DNA from: Trichoderma breve
Taxonomy: Eukaryota; Ascomycota; Sordariomycetes; Hypocreales; Hypocreaceae
Reading direction: 5' to 3'
NCBI RefSeq assembly: GCF_028502605.1
Contig: NC_079233.1
Coordinates: 496,001-560,000 of the forward strand
DNA length: 64,000 nt
Shown here one piece after another: positions 31,102 to 43,348 of this stretch; position 1 is the stretch's first letter; the number at the start of each line of letters is the position of its first letter. The translations under genes and the position numbers were made by a program. The notes beneath the pieces were generated by a model. It had not been told where the DNA came from, made no database searches, and was given only the letters and a program-made list of their open reading frames with translations.

Positions 31102-31781
31102 CTAACCGCCGAAATGGAACGATCCAATCGTCTGGTTAGCTGCTCCAATAAAATCTCCCAGTTCCTTCGTAGCTTCATCCGCGCAGCTAGGCGCCAGCGT
31201 GATGATTTTAGATCCAAGCCCAAAGACGCCAATCGTCAAGACACGCAAGATGTTGGAGAAGTTTCCAGCATCAGTCACGTTCACCTTGGACAAGATGGGT
31301 TCTTTTTCCATGAAGACACCGAACAGCTCTTGAGTTACGTTGACAAACTGCGACGATACGTTTCGAATTAGAGATGTTCATAAAGCGACAGATGTTGGAG
31401 GATACATGTACTTACACCACTGAAGGAATCGCAGAGGCCTTGCTGGTCAGTAATGGCGGAGGGGACGCTGAGTGCTGCGACTTCCTTGCCAATATCCGCG
31501 ATGATGTCTTTCAAATCATCAACGATGATGGTGAAATCAGCCGTTTGCTAAACCGCAAGTCAGTCTATCAATTTACATGTTGAGGCGATCCGAAAAGGTA
31601 GGCGTACTGATTCGTTCAGACCTCCTACCAAGCCCAGCAGGTCCGACGACAGCTCGGTGATGTTCTTGATACCACTTATGCCGTCTGTTGGTAAGTCTGT
31701 TGGTACGTCTGGTACCATTGTGGTTTGTGCCTGGCTTATAGACAGCAGGGCGGTCATGAGGGTGAGAGACTTGAACTGCAT
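31102..31781 (-). CDS. HsbA-like secreted hydrophobic-surface-binding protein, gene 1
   Basis: Exons 31781-31608, 31547-31416 and 31347-31102 join to 183 aa, all phase-0 introns of 60 and 68 bp. A signal peptide (MQFKSLTLMTALLSISQAQ) is followed by an all-helical secreted domain with LSSDLLGLVGGLNES, DSFSGFVNVTQELF and APSCADEATKELGD, the layout of the HsbA / cell-wall galactomannoprotein family (PF12296). Two Cys are visible (LCDSF and PSCADE). HsbA proteins bind hydrophobic surfaces and may recruit cutinases or act as antigens. The neighbour at 32506-33214 has the same intron positions, so the pair arose by tandem duplication. Confidence 0.8.
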
Positions 31782-31883
31782 ATTGGCGGCTTCTAGGCGA
31801 TTGCTTGTATAGGTAGGTGTTTGTGGGATGATGATTTCTATCGGTTGATGGTTTTTCTGGATAAAAGGCCATGTCATGTCCAG

Positions 31884-31891
31884 TTTATATA
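31884..31891 (-). promoter_or_regulatory. TATA box of HsbA-like gene 1
   Basis: TATATAAA on the minus strand about 105 bp before the ATG. Confidence 0.5.
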
Positions 31892-32505
31892 GACCCGAGG
31901 GCCTGGCAATGGGGAATTGTGAATGCTGCTGGATTAGCCCATCGCAGACAGGATCAACCTACGGCTCCCTTTGATGGATACTGCATCGTCATGGTGTCAA
32001 GTTTTGCATTCTCAGTGGAATTGATCTCCCAATTTTGATGGAGTAATTGGACTGATTCAAGCATACTTAGGTAATTCATTGACCATCTTGATCGGCAGGG
32101 TGTTCTTTATAGATTCCAAACTGAACGGTAGACACAATGAATAGTCTCAAATTACTTGGTAACCAGATAAGTTGAAACGAATCCATATTTATTTTCTCCA
32201 TCTAAATTGTGTGCATACTAGATTGACATTCCCTCTATGGAATATCCCCTTCACTAGTTCATCTCATCCATACCAATATGCGGGGATCTGCGCAGCGGAG
32301 TAATGTCAGGGTCCATCACAGCTACGAGGTTGATCAGGGAGGAAACGTGAGACAAATATTATCACATCGAAAGACTGCATAATCCGTGACGACATCAAGT
32401 TATTTTTCGGTATACAGGCTAATTAAAGATACTATCGACCCAAAGTCGGATTATGAGATCACATTGTCTGACCCAAATACCCCTTATATGGCGCTTTACT
32501 GGCCT
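31892..32505. other. Intergenic region between tandem HsbA-like genes
   Basis: AT-rich; nothing recognisable apart from promoter sequence for gene 1. Confidence 0.5.
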
Positions 32506-33214
32506 TCAGGGTAAGTAAGCTTCAAAAAAAGCTTCAAGCGAGGTGCCATTCACCTCAGGAAGATGCAACTTAATCGGGTATGTATCCAAAGTCTCATTAA
32601 AGTTCTTATCAAGCCCCTCCAATTCCTTCTTAGACTCATCTGCGCAGGTCGGCACTAGCCCGATGACTGAATTAGAGAGCCTGTCGACATACGTCTCCAA
32701 GAAGCGCAAGATGGCACCAATGGGCATGCTAAGAGGTATGGGCCCTAAGAGGCCTTTTTGACTGACGAGCGCCTGGAGGAGATCTTGCTGGGTCTTGACA
32801 AACTGTAACGCTTTTAGTTTCGACGCTCGTAACGCGATGGAAATGGAAACTCACGCCAGTAAAGGTTTCGCAAAGGTCCTTTTGGTCATCCTCGGCAAAG
32901 GTAGTGTTGCCTGAAGCTGCTATCATTGTTGTAGTCTCATTGGCATCGTGGACAATCTGGCGGAAGTTCTTGAACGCTTGCTAATGCACAAGTCAGCACA
33001 TAGAGGGTCATGTACATGGTTGTGCTGAGTATATGGGCAGGTATACTAATCCATCTGCCTCCACATTCTCAGTATTAAGACCTTTGACCAGGTCCAACGT
33101 GTCGGCCGAAAGGGTAGTAATGTTGGAGATGCTGTTGGTTACGTCTTTTGCTGTCAAGGCTTGCACGTGGCTCAACGATAGGACGGTAGCTAGAAGGAGG
33201 GATTTGAACTGCAT
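32506..33214 (-). CDS. HsbA-like secreted hydrophobic-surface-binding protein, gene 2
   Basis: Exons 33214-33047, 32980-32855 and 32802-32506 give 196 aa, with phase-0 introns of 66 and 52 bp at the same places as in gene 1. Signal peptide MQFKSLLLATVLSLSHVQAL is nearly the same as its neighbour. The body includes LSADTLDLVKGLN, AFKNFRQIVHDANETTT, DLCETFTGFVKTQQDLLQAL and VPTCADESKKELEGL. Two conserved Cys match gene 1. The C-terminus is about 15 residues longer. Likely wall-associated or surface-binding. Confidence 0.82.
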
Positions 33215-34242
33215 GATGGCAGTGTTATAAATTGACTGCTGGAATATTACGGTATGGCGTTGTGGTTGTTCACCCTTTTGATCGATGGTGTTTGTAGTAG
33301 TAATGAAGCCTCCAGCAGAGGTGCTGAGGATATATACGTGTAGGCAGGTAAGGCTGTCACCGTCGCTACGGCTTCAGTCGACATGGCTCCCTTTGGGTGA
33401 TACACCGCCGAGATGACGAATTCCCCATTCCAGTGAACACAATTTTCTTGTTTCACCAAATAGATCAGCTGCTTCAAAAACAGATAAGGCGACCTATCGT
33501 CCGCCACAGGCAACCTGATCTGCAGGAAGCTGTCTTGGTTTCACGTGGACAAGTTGAGTGATCTCATTCCACAGGGTACACCCATCTTCAGACACTCTGT
33601 AACGCTTGATTAATGTCCAATCATGTTCTCTTACAAGTGGTACAGTGTGCTGAGATGCTGTCGATACAACCAATTGAGGCAAGGCTAGCTGCTCTCAAGA
33701 CACGCATATGAATATGTAAACCTACGATGAGGCAAAGATAATCAGGAAGAGTAGGACGTAGAGAAATAGGACTTTGTTACTATAAAGAAGAGACTATTGG
33801 TTTCAGTGCATAGGCGAGAAAGATGTCTCATCACATAATTTCCCCCAATGTATCTCAATACGTGTATGCACATGGAACAAGAGATAAATACCCCTGGATA
33901 AGACCCATATAGCATCAAGTTGCTACAACTTGGAGATTTAACCACGTCTCCAACATCATGGGAAGATGTTTCCATTTGAAACGATAATATTCGGTACCCG
34001 ATAACTCAAGCCACCTGATTGATCAGGGAGACAACATGAGACAATCCTTTGCACGCAACGTCGTCCATGGAATGTAAAAGCCTGCATAACCTCGGCTATG
34101 ACTGGCTGAATAGACAAACAATGATGGTCGAGTTGATAGCTAGGCAGCCCCAACTTTGCAAAATTTACAGTGGTCAGAAACAGTATGGTTGTTCAGTTCT
34201 GTTCAGTTCATTGTCGTCATACTATGTACTATCTAATCGCAA
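33215..34242. other. Gap without supportable gene
   Basis: Several ORFs under 90 codons on the minus strand, none with a recognisable domain. The left end has a TATATA promoter element (about 33331) for HsbA-like gene 2. Confidence 0.5.
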
Positions 34243-36050
34243 TTAGTTCACCACGTCAATGCTAAAAACGTCCACGCCGTTCTGCAGCTGACTCTTTGTC
34301 GGCGCCTTTCCAAGCCTCAACAACTCAGACACTTGCATCACGGTCGGGTCGCGGCCTTGAGACGCAACCGCCACGACGGTCTCGCCCTTTGTGTAGTAGG
34401 CGACAAACTTTCCTGCGGCAGCATCTCCATCCAAGATGACGTCGTCCCATCCAGACGCAATTGTGTTGCCGCTGTATCGCAGCTGGGCGCCAAGGGCGGA
34501 CCAAAAGACTGGGATAAAAGGGTCGCTGGGTGTAGCTGGGTTCACAATGTGTGAGGCAACGGCACGGCCAGCGTTCTGGGCGACGTTCCAGTGCTCAATT
34601 CGAACGAGAGCCCCGTTGCCTCCAGGGCCCTGGTAAGGGTACGAGGCAATGTCTCCGATGGCGTAGACGTCCGAGAGTCCAGCAACCGCAAAGTGAGCAT
34701 CGGTCTGAAGGGATCCATCCTTTTGCAGTTGGACTGCGCTGTTGTTTTTGAGGTAGCTCGTCTCGGGGGCCACGCCGACTCCCAGGATGACGAGATCCGC
34801 ATCAAGCTTGGTACCGTCCTTGAGATAGACGGCACCTACCTTGGAGGAATCCGAGCTGGACGGCTCGGCCTTGTCGACGCCAGCGCTCAAGTAAAACTTG
34901 ATGCCCTTGCCCTCCAGGGCCTTTTGGATGCCGGCGCCGACCTGCTCGCCAAGAACACGCTCCAGGGGAACCTTTTCCATGCCCACAACGGTCACTGAGT
35001 TGTCACCGCCAGTGGCGTTGGCAATTTCCATGCCAATAAAGGAGGAGCCGATGATGACAATCTTCTTGCCCTTTTCTCCAATGGCATCGACAATCTTCTT
35101 GGCATCGTGAACAGTGCGCAGTGTAAAAATGTTGCCGAGTTCCTTGAAGCCTTGAAGGGGTAGGAGCCTGGGAGTTGCTCCAGTCGCGAGAACCAGCTTG
35201 CTGTAGGCAATCTTGCTCCCGCTTGCAGTTGTAACTTGTTTGCCAGAAAAGTCGACATCGCTGACCTCACCGTCAACCCACTCAACGGCGCCGCTATCGA
35301 ACCAGCTCTTGTCTCGCCATGCCAGCTTGGAGGCGTCTGTAATTAAAGCCTTGCTCAGCTTGGGTCTGTCAATGGGGAGGTAGCCTTCTTTTGAGATGAC
35401 GGTGAGATGGCCTCTGTAGCCCTTTTCACGCAATCCCTCAACAACGCCGAGAGCGCCAGAGCCGCCACCGACAACGACGACCCTCTCTTGAGCGTCACTC
35501 GCGACGCTGCACTGGAAGTTGGGTTTTCTCCTGGAGCCTTTGATGGCGGCTTCCTCGGCGGTAATGTAGAATGCTCCATCATGCTGGGTGAGAGGAAAGA
35601 CGGGAAGAGCATCCAAAGCAGGCGAGTCTTCTACGTCACCAGTTTTTGCGTTGAAACAAGCTGTTCCTTGTTAGCATGCCATCTCTAGACAGGTCCATGG
35701 TCAGAATTACCTCCATGCCAGGGGCAAGTGATGCGTCCTGTGGTGGACAAAACGCCCTTGGACAGCGGAGCGCCGTAATGGGTACATTTGGCACCAATGG
35801 CCTGTACTTCTGCCTTTCCACCAGACTGGAGGCCGACGAGAAGGACTTTGGCGTCTTGGATGCCCTCAACTTCCACCTCCTGCTTCTGACCGGGCTTGAG
35901 TGACAGCGAGGTCACGCCCTTGAGCTTGTACTCTTGAGCCATGGTGCGATTGGTGAATGAAAACTGGCGAGACGGAATTGCAAATGACAGACGACAAAGG
36001 CTTGGTTGGAGTAGATGACGGAGGTGGGGGTTGCGGGGTAACGAGAGCAT
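34243..36050 (-). CDS. AIF-like flavoprotein oxidoreductase with N-terminal Rieske domain
   Basis: Exons 36050-35711 and 35660-34243 (50-bp intron, phase 1) give 585 aa. A basic, Ser/Arg-rich leader (about 1-36) suggests mitochondrial import; an inner ATG at residue 37 could give a cytosolic form. The Rieske ligands are C89-T-H91 and C109-P-W-H112. The flavin/NAD part has VVVVGGGSGALGVVEGL, LATGATPRLLPL, IVIIGSSFIGMEIA and VYAIGDIASYP. This architecture is that of AIFM3/AIFL proteins and NirD-ferredoxin-reductase types, which transfer electrons from NAD(P)H to a Rieske centre. The intron falls right after the second Rieske His and is confirmed by both frames. Codon usage is ordinary. Confidence 0.92.
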
Positions 36051-38007
36051 GCCTGGAGGTTTAATACTCTTAGAAGCTCAAGTCAACGGAGAGATGGATG
36101 ACGCGAGCAGGTGAGATCCGGAGATACCACGGAGAATGAGAAACTGGAGGAGACATCATGTGAGGACAGTCGGCAGGTGTAAAAGATGGTGGCTAGCTCT
36201 TGCATTTGAGCTCCGGAGCTCGAAGCTTGGTAAGCCGATTTGGGAGTGAAGCCGCATGTGAAGCTGGTGAGAGTCGAGCTTTGCTTTGCAACATGTGGGA
36301 ATTGATTGGCTGGATGACGCAATGGATTAACGCGGAGAGATTGTGGTGCCGTCATTGCTGTGGGCGGGCCTACGTTTGGCCGGTAGTGGGCTGCCTTGGC
36401 TACCCTGGAGGTGGACGGTCTGATTTCAGGAGATGGTGATCAAGATGATGTTGGAATTGATGTTGAATGCACATGTGATGTTATTCCTATTTAAAGCTGT
36501 CATGACTTGTACATGCACAAGATGTGAGGTATTATAATGAAATGGCCTTGTTCGAGTCATGAGCTCCACTTGCGGTGTAAGTGAAGAAGAATACAAATGA
36601 CATTTGACATGACACATGGGCCCTTCAAATATTCCCATAACAGCAACTTCTTTGTTCAACGATAAACACTTTATTTGTATCTTTCCGATGAACTGAACAC
36701 AACTATGGAGGCTTACGGACCGTTCCCGCCTCCCGTCTCGCAGCATCACTCGCTTGCTCCCACAGCCACGGGATGCCGTATGAACGCTCACACGAGACGA
36801 CACCGAGCACACGTCAGATCAAGTGCATAATCCCGGCCCGCTCACCTTGGCATGACAAAGACTTGCCAGCAAACCGGCGGGCCTGCTGTGCTGGCAATGG
36901 ATACAACGCTGCCCCATACATTACGCGCTCCCGACGACAGGACAGGACAGGACAGGCACACCGCAGTTCGATCGCTTTGACAGCCCTGCCCTGTCCCGAC
37001 ACTAGCCACGCGAGAACGGGGGTTTCCCGTGATGACGCCGCATAAAGTTGTGAAACGAGCCAAGCAGAATGTTAACACCAACCATAACTCAACCGCTCTA
37101 TAAATATGGGATCGGTTAATATAAACCTTTGTGCGGCTGATGAGGCTAAACCGCTACAAGAGGCAGATGCAGCTGTGAAAAATTCTGCTGCTTCCGGATG
37201 CACTGGACTGGGTCCAATGTCGCAGGCGAGCTGCACTGTAGGGGACTCAGGCGCTACAGCAAAGCTACAGCAGAGCTACAGCGGAGCTACAGCGAGCTAC
37301 TGCAGGTGCAGCGCCCGGGCCAGCCACTAATTTCAGGAACAGGGAGGCGACGCGCCTCTGCTCCTTACTCGGTACGACCACAGACAACCGTACGCCATAT
37401 CCACCGACGGGTAGCCAGTACTCGAGGCTCGCGGTGTCTGGAAGCGGTGTCTACTAATTGCAGCCGGCCTGGAGCTTCACACCACCAGCCATCGTTCTGC
37501 AGGCACGCGCCGCAAACTCTCGTCCTGGAACCATCAACCACTCATTCTCATTGATCCATTCCGATCGCCTCGAGCCTTGTTTTGCTCCTCCATCCGATTC
37601 CACTCCCTGCTCGAAGCCCCTCAAAGTCGCAGTACTCGCTGCATTCCCGCTCTGCGCCTACGATCCCGCTCCTATCGAGTACCGCTACTCCCTCCGTCAC
37701 CTGAGTCAAATCTCCTTTCGACAAGGCTGCCTCTCTAATAATCGCCTCTGTCTTGCCTGCGGGGTTTCATTTCATTTTATTCCTACTATTCGTATACCTG
37801 TGCCCGTGCCTGATCGATGTCGGACCCTATTCTTCGCCATCGTTAATCCTCACCTCTCACCAACCGTCTTCCGGGCCAACCGCCAAAGACCATGAATGAC
37901 GCTGAAGCATCGCCATCGTTTCGACGCCTCGACCGAGCGGCGCTTCTTGCGTGCACTGCGGCCACCGACATCTACGTCACCTACTATTAATTTAATCATC
38001 GTTGCTC
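36051..38007. other. Intergenic region and probable leader of coiled-coil gene
   Basis: No convincing gene. Two small tandem arrays are visible: four GACAG units near 36936-36955 and about five AGCTACAGC-type units at 37255-37305. From about 37480 the + strand is CT-rich, as in long fungal 5' leaders. Confidence 0.5.
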
Positions 38008-40491
38008 ATGCGCCTCTCGCTCGGCGACATGGAGGTGCTCGACCACGCGCAGCCAGAGTCCGGCTCGCCGCCTCTGCAGTGCTGCTGCGGCAGCGCAGAC
38101 TGCGTTCACCTCAAGAAGAACTGCTCCATTCTCGAAGCTGTTGAGAAGGATGTGCATACAGCTGCCCAGTTAGGCAAGGTATGTGTGTGTGTGGACGTGC
38201 ATATGTCTGCGGGTGCCGCGCTTGGCATTGGCTTTGCAGCGCTGAGTTTTGCAGAGCTTTTGCTTGGTTGGGCTTTCTTTCATTCCCTTCATTCCTCTCT
38301 TCATCCCATTGTCTGCACGCGCCGCCAAATGATTGTGGCCATCCCTTTCACCTCGCGTTCAAACTGCATTCCGGTGCGAACACGGCAATCAAGACCCGAT
38401 TGAACCTCCCAGTCGTGTACGCATCCTGTGCCTCCAAAATGCTCTCCCAGACCAACAACCATGCTGTGCTCTCGGCAGACCGAATCTCCACTGACATTTG
38501 CCCTACAGGCCCTACTTGCTAGGCACGAAGCCTACATGGCCGACGCAGAACTGGATAGGCAGCGACTCAACGGCCGCATAGATCGCCTGCAGCTGGACAA
38601 GCAGGAGCTAGAAGCCAACAATGCCGCCAAGGTCGAGGAGAACAATGAGCTCATCGAGCAGCTCGAGATACTCAACACCACAATCTTTGACTCCGACGCC
38701 AAGATCAAAAGCCTCGAAGCAAGCCTTCTCTCGTCGCAACAAGCCATCCGCCGCCTCGAGAGCGCCGCCGCCCGTGCCGCCGAGGCTGACCAGCACCTCA
38801 AGATTCTGGAAGAAGAGCAGGACAAACTCACGGGGGAGTTGAAAGCTACCAAGGAGGAAGCTCGCACTCATGCGCAGCGATTTAAAGAGGCACAGCGGGA
38901 GATCCTCGACATGCAAGATCAGCTCGTGCGCATGGAGAAGGAGGCCATTCTGGAGCGACAACGCCACGATGAAATGATGGAAAAGGTTGAGCGCCAGCGT
39001 GAGGTGGAGAAGCATCTGGATGGTGCCGCCGTGCGGCTCAAGGGCGCCGCGGCTTCAAAATCAATCACCGAACACCGACAGGGGAACAAAATCGTCGGTC
39101 ACTTTGTGCGGGACCTGCTACAGGACAATGCAAACCTGCAGCTGGGCATAGCCGAGCTAAGGGAAATGCTCATCAGCTCCAACGATGAGATACAAGTGTT
39201 GCGAGAGCAGCTCATGTTTCACCAACCCCTTACCGACGGCTTCAGCCCTGCCTCGACTCTCAAGGCGGAACTGGAACCTTCCCTGTTTGAAAACTCGAGG
39301 CCGCCGCAAGAGTTTCACATTCACCACCACTACCACGTTGCCAAGCAAGAGACCAGGAAGCCCAAGAAGAAGCGCCAAGGCTTGCTGCCCGGCATTTTTA
39401 CACCTCCAGCGGCAATCTCCAGCAGGTCGTCGTCTCCGGGCCCCGAGTTCCAGCGACGCCTGGTGTCCTCTCCCACTCGCCCGGTTCTCTCCCACGCCGG
39501 CGAAACAACACCCATCAAGGCCAGCTCCTCAACATGGCACGAATTTTCCACCCCATCGGAAATGTCCTCCTCCCTTCCGACTTCTCCCCGCTTTTTCGAT
39601 CATAGTGAAGCTGAGACAGGCTCTCTCATGTCGCCCACTACAAGCTATGACCCCATGTCTCCTACATGGCGCGCTTCACATAGAAAGCGTGCTTCTGCAG
39701 CCTCGTCCTGCAGCTTCCAGTCCCTCTCAATCATTGACATTGAGCCCGGTACCGCTGGAATCCAAACACCAAATCCTTTCAGATTTAGCAGCGGCGTTAT
39801 CCACGAAGAGGACGAAGATGCGCATACTAGTCCGCCTGCCACTGCGGCCGAACAAGACGCTCCCAAAGACGAGTCGGCGGAAGAAGATGATGCCAACGAA
39901 ACTACCAATGCCGCCGCCATACCGATACTACCGCCTAGATCTGGGCTGCGCCGTGTAGCGTCTCATGAATCAATCATGTCGCTATCGGGCGGTCTCGATA
40001 TCCACACGCTCCAGATCCGACCAAGCCAATTGACCCTCCGCCCGCTCGGCGGAGCTGATGCCGTCGTCACCGGCGTCATTGCCCAGCCGACACTGTCGAC
40101 CAAATACTCGAAGCGTAGCGATGCCGCCTTGCGCGATAACTTTGCCGGCTTTCAAATACCCCAGAGAAGCTCCACACCGACGTCGGACATGTCGGCTTCG
40201 TCCTCGCAAACATCTCGTAACGGCGCCGGAGGCCTTGGCAAATGGGTTGGGTGGCGACCATGGGGAGGAGCAGGTGCCGTCAGTCAAAGCCTGCCCAGGG
40301 CGGCGGAGAAAGCACCACCCAAACCACCTCCCAGGGCCCCTGGTATTAACCAGCCCGGTGCGATTCCCGGCTTCCAAGAGTTCTGGGCATCACAACAACG
40401 GAAAGGCGCCCTATCTAGAGCAGCGGCAACGGCTGAAACCATCGACAATGGCTCTTTGCCCCAAAGCTTGCGAGAAGGCGGAGGCCTTTGA
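38008..40491 (+). CDS. Conserved-type fungal coiled-coil protein, function unknown
   Basis: Exons 38008-38178 and 38509-40491 (330-bp intron, phase 0) give 717 aa. The N-terminus has a Cys-rich motif (LQCCCGSADCVHLKKNC) just before the junction to ALLARHEAYMADAELD. Residues about 65-330 are an almost unbroken heptad-repeat coiled coil rich in Glu, Lys and Gln. The C-terminal half is Ser/Pro-rich and disordered with many SP/TP sites (TPSEMSSSLPTSPRF, SLMSPTTSYDPMSPT). It resembles large coiled-coil proteins of filamentous ascomycetes linked to spindle-pole or nuclear-envelope roles, but I cannot name it. An inner in-frame ATG at 38029 is an equally plausible start. The intron is long for this window. 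Confidence 0.8.
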
Positions 40492-40951
40492 GTTTAGCGA
40501 ATCACTTGTATAATCTTTTTTTCATTGTTTCATATGTTTGCGAATCGTGGGGTTGTTCATGGGTTGGATTTGGCAGCATCATTTACGCCAAGGACTGGGT
40601 TGCATCAGTTGGTTCCTTTGTTTTTCTTTGCATAACTGGACGTTTTGATGGCGTTTTTCTTGAGCGAGCCGGCAGATTGGACATTTGGTATAAAATGGGG
40701 TCAGGAGATACCCGAGCCGCACGAGGCCATTTCCTTTGTTGATATAGATTGGACAGCACATATCCTGTTACTAGACGCAGTATAATGACTATATACGTAT
40801 AATCGGTAGAAGTAGTAAATTATAATGGAAAAATAGTATTAATTAACGAGATGGTCGCTTTAATCCCCGGAGGCTGTTATCGCCACAGTAACCCTTGAGA
40901 TGTTCTAAAACAACACCTTTTGGCGTTAATAAAGGGCTTGTGAAGCTTCTC
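40492..40951. other. Intergenic region between convergent genes
   Basis: AT-rich 3' flanks; no gene seen. Confidence 0.6.
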
Positions 40952-42248
40952 CTATAAATATATAGTAGAAAAACGGCATGGAGTATAATCATCGACTTCT
41001 CCCTCTACCAGCCAATAGCCGTCACTTACTACATCCGCCCCAACAGTACGATAACCCACACGAGGCGGCTTCGGCCACGAAGTCTCAACTTGCTTGTAAA
41101 AGGGTTCGGTGTTGGGGCCCCATATTGGTAGGATATAGCTGCCATCAGCGTTGCGCCATATCTCTGGGATTGTCTTGTATTGGTGACGGTGTTGAGCGGC
41201 AATTTCATTCCGAACAGCATTGTAAAGGGGCGTGAATACTGTATGTGAATGCGACACAGTAAACTCTTTAAGGCTTGTCTTGAGGACAAATTCGTCGAGA
41301 ACCTCAAACACGCTCTGCATGCCCACTGGACGAGCGTTGGATCCTTTTGCTTTGAGTGCTAGGTATAGCCGAGTGAGGCTTGGTAAATTAGAGGCCAATA
41401 CAGAGAGATAATCCTTTAGGAGGCCAACTTCTGGGATTGGTCCAACTTCGGCTCCGTGTAGCGTGAGGGGACAGACAATCTCAAGGGATGTAATCGCAGA
41501 GAGTCGCTGCGGCGGCAGCAACTGAGGGAGATTTAGAATAAGGGCTTGGCCTGACATGTGAATGGTGTTTGTTCTATAAAGCACGTCTATGCCTTCCACG
41601 TATCTGCGTGTTGGTCAGAGAAGGACATGACAAGAACCGGCGCTCAACTTACGCCTGTCGACAGGACAAAAGCCATCCCATGATGCCAATCTTGCATTTG
41701 GATGGATATGTCCCAGGCCAACTTTGACAGAAATGCGCGTCCCCATAACGGCAACGGTCATCCCCGGGCCTTGGGATTTCGGGGTGAGACATGCGTATAA
41801 AGCTCCATGTCTTTGCATAGTTGGGCATGACGCGATGGCATACAGAGCTCCACCATTGCCACGATTTGGGCACTGTAACATCCCAGTTTATTTTAAGTCG
41901 GTCATTAGTATTAATGCCGGCATGGGAAAAGAGGATGCGTCCGGGTTCTATAGGAGCAACAGGGTGCACGAATGACAAGTCCATGTGCAACAATTGGCCT
42001 CCAAATGCTCTGAGAAGGATATCATATCGCAGCTCTCTGGGAAGCTTCAAAAAGAGAGGAGAGCTGGTCAAGGCTAAAGCTTCAGTGGATGGCGATGGAG
42101 TCAAGACGTTTGGTCGAGTAGAGGGGAGGCGAGGCAGATTGGTCACATCGTCCTCAACTTGGTTGCCCTCTGGTTCGTCTTCCCCGCGTTGAAGCCTGCG
42201 TCGTTTGCGGAGCTTTTCTCGAAGCCAATTTATAAGTGTAAACTTCAT
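40952..42248 (-). CDS. DUF7730-like fungal protein
   Basis: Exons 42248-41653 and 41603-40952 (49-bp intron, phase 2) give 415 aa. Residues about 60-80 read SSPLFLKLPRELRYDILLRA, an F-box-like LPxELRxxI opening typical of a large family of fungal proteins (DUF7730 or F-box-like). Later MGWLLSCRQAYVEGIDVLYR joins across the intron and matches the family's conserved second block. Biochemical role unknown. The longer upstream ORF has an ATG at 42386, but MKFTLINW at 42248 fits the family N-terminus better. No signal peptide. Confidence 0.7.
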
Positions 42249-43348
42249 CACGCAGCGACGTGATGTTGATGATGAGGGCTGGTGAAGATGGAATAGATGA
42301 TTGGGTACATGCAAGTCCAATGCCAACAGCCTCAGCTGAAGTTGATCCTGATGAAACCAACAGTGACAAGAGGTACCAATACGCACTGTACCAACCTGCA
42401 GGGGTGATTCTGCCCAGCACTCCAGGGTGTTTGTTCCCTGGTTTATAGTATTTCATTGTCATCTTCATTACACATATGCAGAGTAGTGAACATTGTTAAT
42501 TTGTTTGGATATGTATTGTTGATTCCATTCGACTCGAGGGTGTTTATGCGGTGCAGACACCAGACAGTCCAATGTTGTCAACCGGACGGTGCGCCATGAA
42601 CCAACTCTTGAATGGTTCACTGACTTGTCAGCATCCCGTCTGGAATTTAAATCCAGGTATAATGCCAGTTGTGAGAAGAATATACCCACAGTAGCAGATA
42701 CTAGAATAACACGGCGATAGGAGCAGAAACTACAGAGGTGACTCTGACAGCGGACAGCAGAGGACAGTGGCGATAGTGGCAGATGCTAGGAGAAAGTGGC
42801 GGATAATGGCGGAGAGAGCAGAACACTCAAGGAACCGGGTATCCCAACGCCAAGAAACGAGTTGCATACGTGGATACTGGAGAATCTCGCACCGGTCAGA
42901 GCATGGGGTATTTCAATTAGCCACAGTGGATTCAATGCCCCGGCAGACGTCCATTCCCGTTGTGATGAGAATCCTCTAAGTTTTCGCCGAGAAGCCAAGA
43001 ACATCTTGGCGATAATTAAGTCTGAAAAGCGCAGCCGCGACTTGAAGGCTATTACAAATACGGCGACTGGGCATTACAACAACCTATCACAATGGACAAA
43101 AAAGTTGATAACAGTTGGATAATATGTGGAAACTGGGAATATAGCCCCCATGTTGAAGAAATCTCACTTGTGGCCAAGAAACATGCGTGGTGTTTAAGAT
43201 AAGACATGCGTAACCCGTCTCAGGTGTCAATTGACTCTAGTCATTCTTCTTTCAGCCTCCTGGCTTGTGTACTCTCGACCAGGTTCATTTTACTGATTCT
43301 CGAGATTCCATTGCTCAGCTACCATCATTCAAGGTTGTCTAGCTGAGG
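42249..43348. other. Intergenic region upstream of ENA ATPase
   Basis: No gene supportable; the right part is a pyrimidine-rich leader for the ATPase. Confidence 0.5.
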